Assembly (NCBI GenBank): GCA_963580455.1
Contig: OY756961.1
Location: 23,789,001 to 23,853,000 of the forward strand
DNA from: Euonymus europaeus
Taxonomy: Eukaryota > Streptophyta > Magnoliopsida > Celastrales > Celastraceae
DNA length: 64,000 bases
Direction of reading: 5' to 3'
A program made the position numbers and the translations under genes. Below the pieces are notes generated by a model. That model did not search any database. It was not told the origin of the DNA and was given only the letters and a program-made list of their open reading frames with translations. Each line of letters starts with the position of its first letter. The first letter of the stretch is position 1. This document shows, piece by piece, positions 36,210-48,955 of the stretch.

Positions 36210-39200
36210 GCAGAATTAGTTACGCATAAGTATATTGTACTTGTCGGGATGATTTTCCTTTTCTTTCTTTTATGTTTTAGGAGCTATATATATAGCTGGG
36301 TACGTATATTATGTTAATCTTTATTAATTTTCAGTGTAGATTGATTAGGGTTTCAGTTTTCAAAAGAGATAGTTGACAAGATTATTATTAATTAGGTGAC
36401 GATTTCTCTTCTACTAAAAATTCATCGGTGGGTGTGACGATTATGATTGATTTGGTATTTATTTATAGAATGAAGATTTTGTTCTACGACACAAGAAGAA
36501 GAGAAGTGCACTTTAATCTCTCTTTTTTGTTCATTATCCTATGAATCCACGTCAGTCATATGTAACGGTAACAGCACACATTTTGTATTGTAGATCATTA
36601 TAAGATATGTTTTTTGTTAGGTGAAATAGAGAAAAAAAAATTGATCGAGATATGATTATGTAAGTTCAATGACTCATTTGTAACATTTAAAAGTGAGTGG
36701 TGGAATTATAACAAGGCTATCTTTTGATAACCAAAAGTCGCATTCAAAAGATGTTCTTGTTGTGCCTGACCTAAAACTCCGTCCTTTTATCAGTAGGAAA
36801 ATTAGCATGTGATTTAGAGAAGTCCTCCGACTAAAACAATCCCAACCTTTTAGATCCATTCCTATCCAAATTACCTACCACAGCTGAAACTTTCTTTTAC
36901 TGGCTACAGCATACTCCTCAATAATAATATATTTTCCATCCTTCATCTATAGGGATCGGCATTGGACCAGGTAGGTCCGAAAATTTTAGACCCTGGCTTA
37001 AGTCCGAAAAATATATACATATATATATACACGCACATGCCCACTATCACATGGTGCGAATATATACCGTGTGACAGTGTCTATATACCTGCACACTGTG
37101 CATCTATACAATATGACATTATATTTTTCAGATTTCGAACCGAATCAAGATTCACGAGCCAAATGATGAGACCTACTCTTATACCTCAGACTTTACTTTT
37201 ATACTTTGCAGTTTTTTCCCCTTTGATCTCTCACCTTCAAAGTTTTAGCCTGCGTAGTTAATTTGGCAACCGTCAGCAGCCATTCCTTGAACACGGTTCC
37301 TCCTTCCTCGCAACGACCACTTTGACTTGGTCTTCACACATGGGCCATGGTGATGATCTCTAATAATCGTTTGGGCTTGATCTTTCACGGGCCATCATCA
37401 TTACGAAAGTACGAAGCAACTGTTTGGGCTTATTTCTCTCTTCAACTTGGGCCCTTCTTCAAGCCTTTAACTTTCTACCTGGGCTTGAGCTGCTATTCGG
37501 CATCTTTTAAACCGGTACACTAAATGCTAAATTAGGAGGCTTTTTTGCCATCCACCCCATCCCCTTCCCAAACCCCAAAATAACATTTGAGGTTTGTTTC
37601 TATACCCCAACCCAAAGTTGTCCGCTAGACTAAAAGATTAATATAGATTTTGGGAAAATCATGGACACATGGTTGAACTTGCTATTAGAGGGTGTTCGAC
37701 CGATCCCCCCAAAAAAAAAAATTTGGGGTTTCCCATATTCCAAAGTTGGGGTTGTACTTTGTACCATTATCCCTTTTTAAAAAATATATATTATTTATTT
37801 TTCTCTCTTCTCTTTTTAATATTTTATTATTTATATTTGTAATAATAAATGTTATAAAACCTTAAAATATTAAATGTGACGTTGAAAAAGAGATATGTGG
37901 TCGGATTGGTATTAAAATAAAGGTTCTCTAAAATTGATTTTTAATTAAAATAGGAAAAATCATGTAACTTATTTGGATACATGGTTTGACTTGCTTTTAT
38001 GGCCTGACCCCAATATAAGCAACAACAATGGAGAGATTTTGTTGGGTCAACAAATTCAAATTTTGGTTCTCACTTCTATTACATAAAATTCAAACACACA
38101 TTTATTAATACAGTCAGATCAACAAAATATGTTTTCTAATATAGTCATATCACCAAAACACAAATCTCTTAAACATTTTCTTATCTCAATTTAGTCAAGT
38201 CAACCACTTTTCTATATTTCATATTATCCTTATCAAATTTACACCAATATCAAGACTGAATCACATTTTTTTCAAAAAGTCAAGTCACATCATCATCTAC
38301 ATCACCAAAATGCATATTCAAATATAATCACATCAACAAAACATGTTTTTCAATATAATCACATCAACAAAAATACACATTTTCACACAATTTTTCGGCC
38401 CAACAAAATACAAGGTTGCTATTTTAATCAAGGGGGAGAAAAAAAAATCATATAGGGTTAGGGCCTAGAGCATCTTTCTAGATTGGGTATGGGCTTTAGA
38501 CCAAACCCCTACAGTTCTCTCTGTCTTTCCAACAAATTATCATTTTATTTATTTATTAATCAATGATAAATACGTCACTCAAATTAATTATTATTATTAT
38601 TGGTAGGAGTCAAATCCATAATTGACGAGGTCAAAAGGTGATTGAAACCTCAACCTCAAACTTTTCTTATTGCGCTCGGTTAAGAAAAAGAAGGAAGCTG
38701 GGGGTGTTGGGAGTCAAAACGCGGCGTTGCACACATGTCCTAAGTTGCGTGGTCAAGTAAAGCAACCGTAAAGGAAGAAGGACGCGTGGCATATATCAAC
38801 TGCCAAAAGAGTTGGCGGCAGGTTTTGGCCGTTGAACATTCAATTAAAATGACCCCCCCATTGTTGTCGTTTTGTATCATCTATCATCCATCTGCTTTTT
38901 GCTCAATCTCCATGCTCCTTTCCGACCGAAAGGAAAGGAGAGAGTGGAGTGTGACACATTCTTTTCGGCATTGATCGGATCGAAAGTTAATAGTTGGTTG
39001 GTTGGATGAGGAATAAGATCTTTATCCCTCCACTCCAATCTACACGTAAAACCAAGGGCGAACCCATAATTTTATCTCAGGTGGCAATCATGTCGATATT
39101 AGAGATCAGCTCATTGGAAAAATACGATAATACTAAATATACCTAATAAATATGTCCTAAAAAATCTCAAATTCTATGTGACAAATCATAGACCATAAAT

Positions 39201-40234
39201 TTTGGGAAGAGAATACGCTTTTGAAATTCAAACACATGTGCATTGTCTCACATGAGACACTTAACATTTTCCTCTGAAAATTAGGACCAACTTAACTTAA
39301 CTACACATAAATGATTTTAATTATCCAATTAAATGTAATCACATTTCATCCATTTATGTAGTACACAAAAGTCGAACAAAATCAAGGAATAAATGTGAGG
39401 CTGGATTTTGCTTTCATCATGTGTCGATTATTGATTGGTTGTGGCCACCGTGTTGGTGCTCCGACAGAGTGAAAGGAAGAGTAGTAATGCTAGGAACATC
39501 CTCCGTAGATAGTGTTTGTTTTAATTCCACTTCAATTGAGGTTTCATAATCGAACACAAATCGAATCCTTTTATTTTAGGAACTAGAATCGTGTCAATCT
39601 CTAATGATTGACTAATATTCAGTTAGCAACATGAGTCAACGATCCCCAATAATTTGGAGATTGAGGAGGTCTGCAAGACTCCGACCTTCCTTCATAGCTT
39701 TGCTTGTCTTGTAGAGACCTGAGTTGTTCGTCGAAAAATAACCCATGAGCTTGGCTATTTTGAGGTGATTAAAGTCGGCTCAATGACATGTGACACGTAA
39801 TGTCTTTCTTCTTGGACATGTGTCATGAGATTTTTATCCTTTTACAATAAATATGAGAAACGCACACTTACGCAAAATCAATGAAACTGCATATTTGAAC
39901 AAATAAGGCATTCATTCATTCAAACAAAACAATCAAATAAAAAAAGAGAAGTGCGCGCATTCCATCATAAAATGATTTGTAAGAAGTACGTAAGGATTCC
40001 ATCAATTGAAGTCTGAAGATATATACAACGAAACAATAACTCCATTCATCATCAATACTATGAAACTCTAGTTATTACAATTTCATAGAACATTAGCATG
40101 TAAAACTAAAAAGGTAAAAAAAAAACTTCTCAAAAAAGGAAATAATTATGAATACAAATATGATATTAATAAAAATTAATAGTAATTGTATCTTAATGCG
40201 AGTGTTTTCATAGCCGAAAAGGTGATCAACCCAC
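36210..40234. other. Non-coding right part of duplication copy 2
   Basis: No gene is supported. Segment ~37.0-38.43 kb is clearly more diverged from copy 1 than its flanks: it lacks ~40 bp found near 27165-27210, has an extra ~27 bp near 37415, and shows many substitutions in the MITE-like part at ~38.04-38.43 kb. Confidence 0.5.
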
Positions 40235-40319
40235 TTAGGATACCGGTGGGATACAATTAACTATAGTAAATTTAATATCAATAATTCTCGTGCACAAAAT
40301 TCAAATGGAACAGTGATAA

Positions 40320-41924
40320 GAGCAACTACATTGGTGTTGATCATTACTAGGATAATAAATTAATATTGAATCTCACCTCTATATATTACATAAAAAAGTC
40401 AAGTCGCATACTCAATCATATCAGCAAAACACATATTGCAGTATATTTTACATTTTGTTGTAGCCAACAATATTGTTGGTCTCCCTATTGTCCCCAATAA
40501 AATGGACTCACTTTCCTCATCGATCACTCAAAAAGTCAAGTCAGACACTCAGCAACAATAAGGGATGGCATCGGATCGGATTTGGATCGGATTTCTCAAA
40601 ATCCATATCCGATCATAAATAAAAATTATGTATCCATATCCATATCCATATACTACGGATAAAAAAAATCTAAATTCATATCCTATCCATCGGATTTCGG
40701 ATTTTCTCCACAGATTTCGGATTTATCCATTCGACACTATTTTGCTAATCTCTGACAACAATTAAAATTCCATGATTCATGAATCTAATCAAAGTTTAAA
40801 GTACAAATACTATCAAAAATCATCCAGCAACATAGAAAATTCTCTAGAATCAAAGTCTAAACTCTTAATTATATAAAATATTACAAATCAAAATGTTTGC
40901 ATCAGTTGAGAAATTCAAAATGAATATCATCTTCAATCATTTGTCACATGTAATCTCGGATCCTACAATTATCAAAAACAACAGGGTTACGATTTATGGT
41001 GTTTGATTAGTGTTGTGAGTGTTTTAGTTAAAATTTTCAGTATTACAGATTATAATTTGTGGTGTTAGATCAAGGTTTACACTTTACAGTGCTAGGGTTG
41101 GGGTTTGTGATGTCTGATTAGGATTTTCAGTGTTAGAATTAAAGTTTACAATATTATGGATTATAATTTGTGGTGTTAGGTTAGAGTTAGGGACTTACGA
41201 TTTGTGGTGTTATAGGTTAGAGTTTACGGTGTTGAGGGGTTAGGGTTTGCAGTGTTAGCATGTTACGTTAGGGTTTACAAATTACAATTACGACTAGATT
41301 TGTAGTTTTTAATGTTATTGTTAGGTTTAGAGTTTACAAATTACAATGTTGGGGTTTACATTATTGTGTTTTTACTTTTTAATATTAATTACTAACTTTA
41401 CTAATTAGAGTTTTACAAATATTATTAAATTGAATAATTGAATTAGTAGTATGAGAACATATCACATTACATAATGTTATTAAAAATTACAATTAATTCA
41501 TATTAAAAAAAAACATATGTTGACAATTATAATGTATATAAATATATTAATGATATTAATTGTCAATTACATAATTGCATATAAACTATATATATATATA
41601 TATGTGTGTGTGTGTCGGGTAGAATCGGATCGGATATAATCGGATCGAATCGGATATCCGCAAGTTCGGGTCGGATCTGATACGGATTTCGGATTGGATA
41701 TGCCTGAATCCATATCCAATTCATAGCCATTCAAAAAATTCGGATTTTATCCATATCCATATCCATATCCATATCCATATCCAGTCAACGAATTTTTCTA
41801 CTATTTGACCGGATCGGATCGGATCGAAAATCCACGAATACGAACACATTTACCATCTCTAAGCAACATCAACAAAACACAAATCTATCTTTCTCCATTA
41901 GTTATTTTACCATTATATTTGCTC
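40320..41924. mobile_element. Tourist-like MITE split by a hAT element
   Basis: The outer ends GAGCAACTACATTGG (40320) and the inverted CATTATATTTGCTC (41924) are flanked by TAA on both sides (40317-40319, 41925-41927), as in PIF/Harbinger MITEs. Removing the inner hAT element and one target-site copy leaves ~294 bp, close to the 297-bp relative at 60113-60409. Confidence 0.65.
40559..41861. mobile_element. Non-autonomous hAT element, ~1.3 kb, nested in a MITE
   Basis: The ends are TAAGGGATGGCATCGG and, inverted, TAGAGATGGTAAATG, flanked by AGCAACAA (40551-40558) and AGCAACAT (41862-41869), an 8-bp duplication with one mismatch. Subterminal regions repeat GGATCGGAT and CCATATCCATAT many times. 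The middle (~40980-41400) is made of degenerate GTTAGGGTTTACGGTGTT-type units. No transposase frame is present. Confidence 0.75.
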
Positions 41925-41929
41925 TAAGA

Positions 41930-43578
41930 GAACCTTCACACTAATGTAGGCCCGACCTTGACTATTGAGGGTTTTTTTTATTGTCACAATTTGGTGTCAG
42001 AAAGTATTCTTTTGGAGGAAATATATTTGTCAGAAATTACAATGGTCCTTCTAGAAGGCTTGGTGTCAGATCGCCAAACATCCCTTTGGTGTACAAGTGG
42101 GTAATAATGAACCGAGTGTAATGCCTATATGTATGATGCATATGCTAAAGTGATTGCGACTATAGGATTTATACCTGGTAGGGGCCTTCACCGTACCTTT
42201 AGGGCACCCGAAGGAGTCAATCGCCCACACGAAATGTTCTTACAGATATTGTGAGTTAAGGTGTTGCCTTGGGTTGATTGGGTTTCGGTTGGTAGATCTT
42301 TCGGCTGGCGGATCTCGGGTGGCGAGTGAGTTAAAATGGAACATGCGGGCCCCGATTTTGACCGGCCTTTGCTGCTCTATCTTTCTTTAGACCATGATTG
42401 GTCGACATGGCATTGTTTCCACTGTAAGAGTGGGCCATGACCATTTTTTTATCACTACAGACCTAATCCAAATCTTAATCCTAATCCAAATCTTAATCCA
42501 TAATCCTATTACTGATCTCCGTCATCTTATGCGGGATCAAAGACTCAATTGGAGGGGACGTCTGGCGGTCGGTGGTGCTTTTCGTCCGTGTGGCCCAGAG
42601 TTCCTGATATTTGCAACTTTTATTTCAATTTTTATTTTTTTTAAAATTACAAAACATACTCCAATTCTCTAATATCTGACAACCACGTGTCAATCCAAAC
42701 TTAGAAATAAAAAAAGAATTTTTTTAAAAAAGAAGCAGCTTATTATATATGAAGACTTTAGACGATTATTGTAGGATAAAGTACGGATTACAATTTCACC
42801 CGCGGGTTCGGATCCGTGGATTTTCGAAATCCCCAAGTCGAATATGGGACGGGAATGGTATTCCCATTGACACACACATATATAATACATACATATATAA
42901 ATATAATACATATACATATAATATTATATTATATTATTTTTGGAGATATTTGAGGATGGGACCCGGATCGGGGACATCCCTAGATATGAGATTCCCTCAC
43001 AAGAAAAATAACAACAATGAAAAAGTGTATTCATGGTGAGTGAGTGAGTGAGTGAGTGAATCCAAGTGTTCAGAGCATATGATGCCAGGTCATCCCCCAT
43101 TGTGTCTCGATTGGAAAATAGAATCTAAGCTCAGAAGAATATTCTCATTTGCACATTTGATAGATCAACGTGAGATAATTGATGTGACACATACTTAATT
43201 GTAAACACTATTTTGTATATATATAGGTATATAGAGGGGTTCTTCTATCAAGTTTTGAATTCACTTTTGGTGTTCAAAATATTTTTAAAAATAAAAAGTT
43301 ATATTTTTTTATCTTTTTAACGAATTTAACTATATATATTTTTTCCGAAACAAAAATCAAATGCAACTTAAAAAGTGTATAGCATGTTTTTTATTTTACA
43401 TCCAACAATATACAATTATCATGCGCTTTTCATGTTAAATTTAATTTTTATTTTAAATAAAATATATATTGTTGAATTCATAAAATCAATCAAAATACAA
43501 CTATATTTTTTTAAAATTTTTATGATCTCATTTTAAAACCTTGTTTTATAACCTCATAGGAGAACTCTTGAGTGTGTG

Positions 43579-43621
<43 letters not shown>

Positions 43622-46245
43622 TAGCTTGACTTATCCACATATATTACGTACGGTAATAAACAAATAGTGAACTTTAGTCAAACAAGAGTTGCGTCCAATG
43701 TTTGTCCAACACTTTAGAATTCAGTTTGGGGTTTCTATAAATGTTGGATCGACTAGGCATATTTTGTTGTATTTTCCCGAAAGGACAAGTGAAAACCAAT
43801 AATTCAACTTTACATTGTCTATGATACTTATGTTTGTAATTAAGACATGCAGAATATGCAATCAAAGCTTCAATCTACAATTTTGCTTCCCATTATTTTC
43901 TATATTTTTAATATATACATGGGTTCAAGTTATTTTTAATCAAAAATCCTATCACATGGGGTGTGTTTGAACTGAGGAAAGAAGAGATAATCATTGACAT
44001 TAAAGGAAGGAAATAGAAGAGAATGTAGCAATTCACTGATTTGATTATTGTGTCTCTCTAATCTTGCATACAGATAACACATTATGGTCCCTTAGCCTGT
44101 ATTAGGTTTTATGGTCATCCAAGATTCGAGCTAATAATTGGGTGATCCAGTGATTCGAAACCCAATAATCCCATTAAGGATTATCAATCAAGTTTGTCAT
44201 GGGGTAAAAAATTTGGCGGGTCAAATCCAGTCTAATAGCCTAAAACTCGATTAAGTGTAGATCTCTAGCATGGGTATCTATTCGGCCCAAGTAACCTTTC
44301 TGTCCAAAGGGCAAGTCTGGTTTTGTCGTTCTTGATTATTGAAAAAAGTTTAGTATTTTTTTTCCAATCTATTACATTATAACATTATGAAAACCAAAAT
44401 ACTCAATAACCTATTTTAAAACATAAAATGTAGCAACCCCATCACCATTCCAATGAATTCTTCTCCCACAAATTATTGGTACATGGGAGGCCCTCGCTTC
44501 TGTGGGCATCTCTCTACAGTGGAAGAGGACCGTTGGAGTTGGCTTCAGGTTATATAATTGGCATTTGAATGATTTGACACTTTCCAAACATGTCCATTTA
44601 GCCTACCTATCCTAGCCTGCCAAGCAATTGGAAGGGCGGTTTGTTTACCCAGACTATACAGCGGGACAAAGTATTGTTGTGGGCCCCCAGACAAGAATTA
44701 GACAAAAAATGGGCCCATAATGTAAAGCCCACTTGGCACTTAAAATCGTCCTTATCCCTCAGAGGCTATATGCATGATACACCTGCGGAAATACCGTTTT
44801 GACCTTAAATTAATTAATTAATAAAAAAGACAAGTAGATAATAATAGGAAATAAATTGTCTTTATGGATTTGATGAGGGCGCATCTTAGCTGAGACCAAG
44901 TCGACAGGGCGTGTCTTTGAGGGCTAGAGTGAAATACTCGAGGACATAACTTCAATACCGAGAAGACACCTCAGTTCTTACACAAGGACGCCAGATCACC
45001 ACAAACGATGAGACACATTTGTAGCAAATTCAGGATGAGCCTTGGCAACTCCAAATGCCCGAACACTAGAGGGAAATAAGTGTCCTAAAGGAAACCTACT
45101 CCAATTAGGAAATGAATCGAGATGATATTCAGCCTCCTAAAAATCATTCTAAAAATCAAGAAGAATTAAGGAAATGCACTCCTACCATAATTAGAACTCC
45201 TTAACTCATATAAAAAGGGGGCTTCAAACGCTAGCTAAACTAATTCTGAAACTCGACACTCTTATTATTGGTTTTGAGAGTGAGAACTTCGAGCACTCTC
45301 CACCGGAAAATTTCAAACTGACTTGTAGTGTCGGAGAAATCCATCGAGAATATACTCGGGACACCCCATAGTTTACGTTCTTTATTGCACAAGCAGTCGA
45401 ACAGTCATCCTCTAACATCTAGTCTGACCAACTATTACGTCATAAAAATTGATCTCATTTTTGACGTCATCAAATTCATTTAAAAGGATTGTGAATGAGG
45501 GTGTATATTTACCTATTTGGGGGCATGATATATAAAAAATAACAAGGAAAAAAAGAAGAAACAACTCTCCTAATTGAGTTTCATTTAGTGGTGTTAAGAT
45601 AGATAGCAGCTAGTATTGGGTACAAACAATTACTTGCACAAGTGGCAATTTAGTAGAGTTGCCATGCAAGCTCCATTATGATATGGACACTAGTACTCTT
45701 GAGATTCCATATTCCTACAGTATCATAATTATGTTGGGACTACCGACCTTGTTTTATTTGGACATCAATCATGCATATATATACACATGGCAACAATGAA
45801 TACACCATGAACGGCCAAAATTCAACCAATTAGAATATATCGATGTGAGAAGAAAACTTCTCCTTCTATTCTCTAATTATTATTTCTCCTCCTCATTGAG
45901 GAAAAGTATATCGATGTGCTTAAAGCATTGGCTTTGTCTCAATTATTGAAATCAAATCACATGTGTTGTTTTCCATTTTCTTTTATCTTCACAAATGGCG
46001 CATTGGTTTTGTCACAAATGGCGCATTGGCTTTGTCTCAATTATCACAACGTGCCAAAATTATCAAAAATTATCACAACGTGCCAAAATGGCAAAATTGG
46101 CTAGGAAACTAGTAGTGAACCGGCAAACCAAAAACTAGGATTTTTATTTTATAAATCAATTTTTTTTATCCATGATAAATGGCTATTAGGAAGAAAAATA
46201 GTAATCTTATAATAGGTAAATTTCATTGTTTATAATTTATGCTGT
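41930..46245. other. Gene-poor region with simple repeats
   Basis: No coding gene is supported. Visible features are (GTGA)6 at 43036-43059, (TG)n then (TA)n at 43571-43619, and a hAT-like GGGACATCCCTAG end near 42975 without a clear partner. A possible LTR promoter stretch lies around 44.9-45.4 kb, with CATATAAAAAGGGG at ~45200. The small ORFs look random. Confidence 0.45.
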
Positions 46246-46250
46246 CATAA

Positions 46251-46570
46251 AGTTGGGCCTTATCCAACTCTTCTCAAAAGGTTTTATGAAGGTAAGAGGA
46301 GAGTTGCCTCTATATACAGTTGTATAGCATCAAGATGTGCCGATGTGGGATGTTCTTCACACCTCCGCACGTGTGTGAGTCGTGTGTCAAACTTGGACTT
46401 TACACGCCACACACACGTGGGGTTTTCAACCCAGACGGCCTGATTTTGATATCATGTTAGGTCTTATCCAACTTCCCCAAAAGACTTTATGAAGAGAAGA
46501 AGAGGCTAACTTGTCTCTATATACAAGTGTATAACAACATCATCTACCTATATAAGATGTTCTTTATATG
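46251..46570 (-). mobile_element. Second TRIM-like element, ~320 bp
   Basis: Two diverged direct repeats of ~111-114 bp (46251-46361, 46455-46568) share CTTATCCAACTTC, TTTATGAAG, TCTCTATATACA and GATGTTCTT blocks. On the minus strand the first LTR ends CCTAACA and is followed by TGATATCAAA, resembling the Met-tRNA primer site. CATAA occurs at both outer edges (46246-46250, 46571-46575). The right LTR edge is degenerate, so the boundaries are approximate. Confidence 0.55.
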
Positions 46571-46849
46571 CATAAAAAAAATTCATTTCTAATATTAAAC
46601 ACGCGGTTGAATTGTAAAAATTTAAAAACTTGACTATCGTTCGATTGTAGAGGAAAGTAATTAGGATATGGAATGCTGGAGCATTAAGAAGGTTCGGAGG
46701 AAGCTCCCTCAAATTATTATTTTTTCTTATTTATATATCCCAATGGTCAGGACTAACATTAACCCTAATTTGGCTGTGGGTTCCATGTACAATTACGAGT
46801 GACAAATAACTTTCTCTGTGTCTGAAAGAAAAAAATACAGCAAATATAA

Positions 46850-46894
<45 letters not shown>

Positions 46895-46895
<1 letters not shown>

Positions 46896-48033
46896 GGAAT
46901 TTCTCTAGAGCGGGATCCCGCAATTATGTTGGAGTGCGGGATCTCGCTCTGGCCGTCCGATTAAAATGGACGGCCAGATTAGATTTATGCTTTTAAAGAA
47001 AAGTTGACGGCTCTGCATCTCTTGTTACAGTTCCGTCACTCCTTCTTTGTGCTTCCGTTTGTGGACTCATGCGGATATCGATTTGGAGATTTCTTCTTCT
47101 GTTGGACAATTGGACTTCGATTTGAAGATTTCATTCAAGTTTTTAGCTAGGTTCGAGTTCGATTTGGAGATTCCATTCGATTTCTTCCTTAAATCGATGT
47201 TTATATGGAAATTCCGTTCGAGTTCTTCCTCAAATCGAGCTTTATGAGGGGTGAATAACTCTCGTGGAAGATCTGATGGTTGCTTGGCTCCTTTAATTGT
47301 TTTTTTCTCTGTCGTTTTTCTGGGTTGGGTTCTCTTTAAGTCTATGAGTTTTAGTTGGCTGCCTACTTCGTGTTTTGAGTTCTTTCCTTTGTGTTGGAGC
47401 TGTCGAATGTCCTCTTTTGTATCTTTTAGCCTTTTGGTCCTCTAATGAAATTGGATCAGATCTATAAAAAAATAGTCTGATTGAATATTTGTTAAAGTTG
47501 TTTGTGAATATGGAGCACAAAGCACTTGAGAAACTGTTAGTTGAATAGGATTAAGATTTATGGAAGTGCTTTAACTTCATCAGCAGGAGCACTAAGCCAT
47601 TGACAACAGTGGCATCGGAGTTCATGCACTGACATATCAATTAGCTTTGCATCCCAAACTAATAAGCATTCTTCCATATCCAATAAAATCCAGCAGATAG
47701 ATCTTGCAGATGGAGGAGGGTGGAGAAGAAGAAGCAAGAGCAGAAGACAATTTAATCAAGATTCTATCTCAGTGATCTATTAGCTTGGTTCGATTGCATC
47801 AAGAATCAAACTCGCATCTCGTCCAAATCAATTCACTGGTAAATCCATTTTCACATGAGCGCCACAAACGGAAGCCCAAGAAAGAAGTGACGGAAGCATG
47901 AAAAGATAGATGGAGACGTTAAGTTTTTTTGTAAAAGCATAAATCTAATATGGCCGTCAATTTTAATCGGATGGCCAAGAGCGGGATCCCGCACTCCAAC
48001 ATAATTGCGGGATCCCGCTCTAGAGAAATGCCC
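46895..48033. mobile_element. Mutator-like element with ~180-bp terminal inverted repeats
   Basis: The ends GGGAATTTCTCTAGAGCGGG and, inverted, GGGCATTTCTCTAGAGCGGG continue as inverted repeats over 46895-47071 and 47854-48033. The insertion is in an AT microsatellite, with TATATATATG on both sides (10 bp; ambiguous because of the repeat). The 0.78-kb centre has a 66-codon frame (47047-47247) with repeated FDLEI-type segments but no transposase. It could contain captured host sequence; none is recognised. Confidence 0.85.
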
Positions 48034-48589
48034 TATATATATGAACCGAAGTCTGAGTTTGCATTGGTAAATTTACTATACTACCCCATTTTTATATATC
48101 AATAACATATATTATAATAATTTATAAGTAGGAGCCACCGCCAATAACATGTTAAAGTTTGATTCTCTAAAAATGTTAAATGTCTAATCAGATTGCATGC
48201 ATTGCTTTCTTTGAAGGATGTAGCCTGACATGCACGCTTAATTATAATAGATTAGTACAAAAGTTAGGTAAATTATTAGGCCGGTGTTAGTTAGCTAATC
48301 CCATCAGTTGGAAGGTTTTTTCCGGTGAAGTCGGTTGGCCCCATTGTTTTTTTTTTTTTTGATATTCTTAGATGACTAATGGAGAAACCAAAATTCCATG
48401 CTATTCTCTCCACTAAAAATAATGCATTAATTAATAATTGCCTTTTTTCCGTCGATATTTTACTATCAATAATTGTTGTTGATGACGTAAAAAAACAATC
48501 GACTTCGGTGACGAACCAATTAGAGCAACAGCAAAGTTTTCTTTGTTTTTTTTATCGGGGCTAATAAAAATGTAGTGATAAATAACATA

Positions 48590-48955
48590 TATTTTATGAG
48601 TTAATTTCTAAACAATAAGTAGTAAATTTTAAGATGAACGGATTCGACAAGCCCTGATTGGCTCGTGTATCGATTTTTTTATGAGGACTAAATAAATAAC
48701 TCATATTTTATGAGTCAATTTCTAAACAATAAGCAGTAAATTCTAAGATGAATGGATTCGATAAGCTCTAATTGGCTCGTGCATTGAATTTTTATGTTAT
48801 AACCTAAAAAATAAGTGTTAAACCCTAAGGAGAATGAATTCGCTGAACCCTAATGGACTCGTGTATCCGATTTTTATTGATATTTATCTAAACAATAAGT
48901 GTTAAACTATAAACGAAATGGATTTGTTAAACACTAACGAGTTAATAATTAGCTA
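48590..48955 (+). repeat. Degenerate tandem repeat, about four ~85-105-bp units
   Basis: Each unit contains TCTAAACAATAAG(T/C)AGTAAA or TAAGTGTTAAA, then ATGAA(C/T)GGATTCG, then ATTGGCTCGTG or AATGGACTCGTG. Units start near 48594, 48703, 48800 and 48885 and decay to the right. No coding sense is visible. Confidence 0.6.

Larger units (their letters stand above)
29749..40234 (+). repeat. Tandem segmental duplication, copy 2 (10,486 bp)
   Basis: This is the second direct copy of the unit at 19761-29748. It is longer mainly because a 533-bp hAT element plus its 8-bp target duplication sits near its left end. It ends at CCAC (40231-40234), where sequence becomes unique (TTAGGATACC). It contains a duplicate translocator exon 1, a duplicate broken glycolate oxidase and a VQ gene identical in protein to copy 1. 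Confidence 0.97.

Noticed and set aside
42780..42985. Possible hAT element ending GGGACATCCCTAG
   Set aside because: The left inverted end and an 8-bp duplication could not be located.
44880..45440. Possible complete LTR with CATATAAAAAGGGG
   Set aside because: No matching TG..CA ends with a 5-bp duplication could be found; it may be an LTR fragment only.
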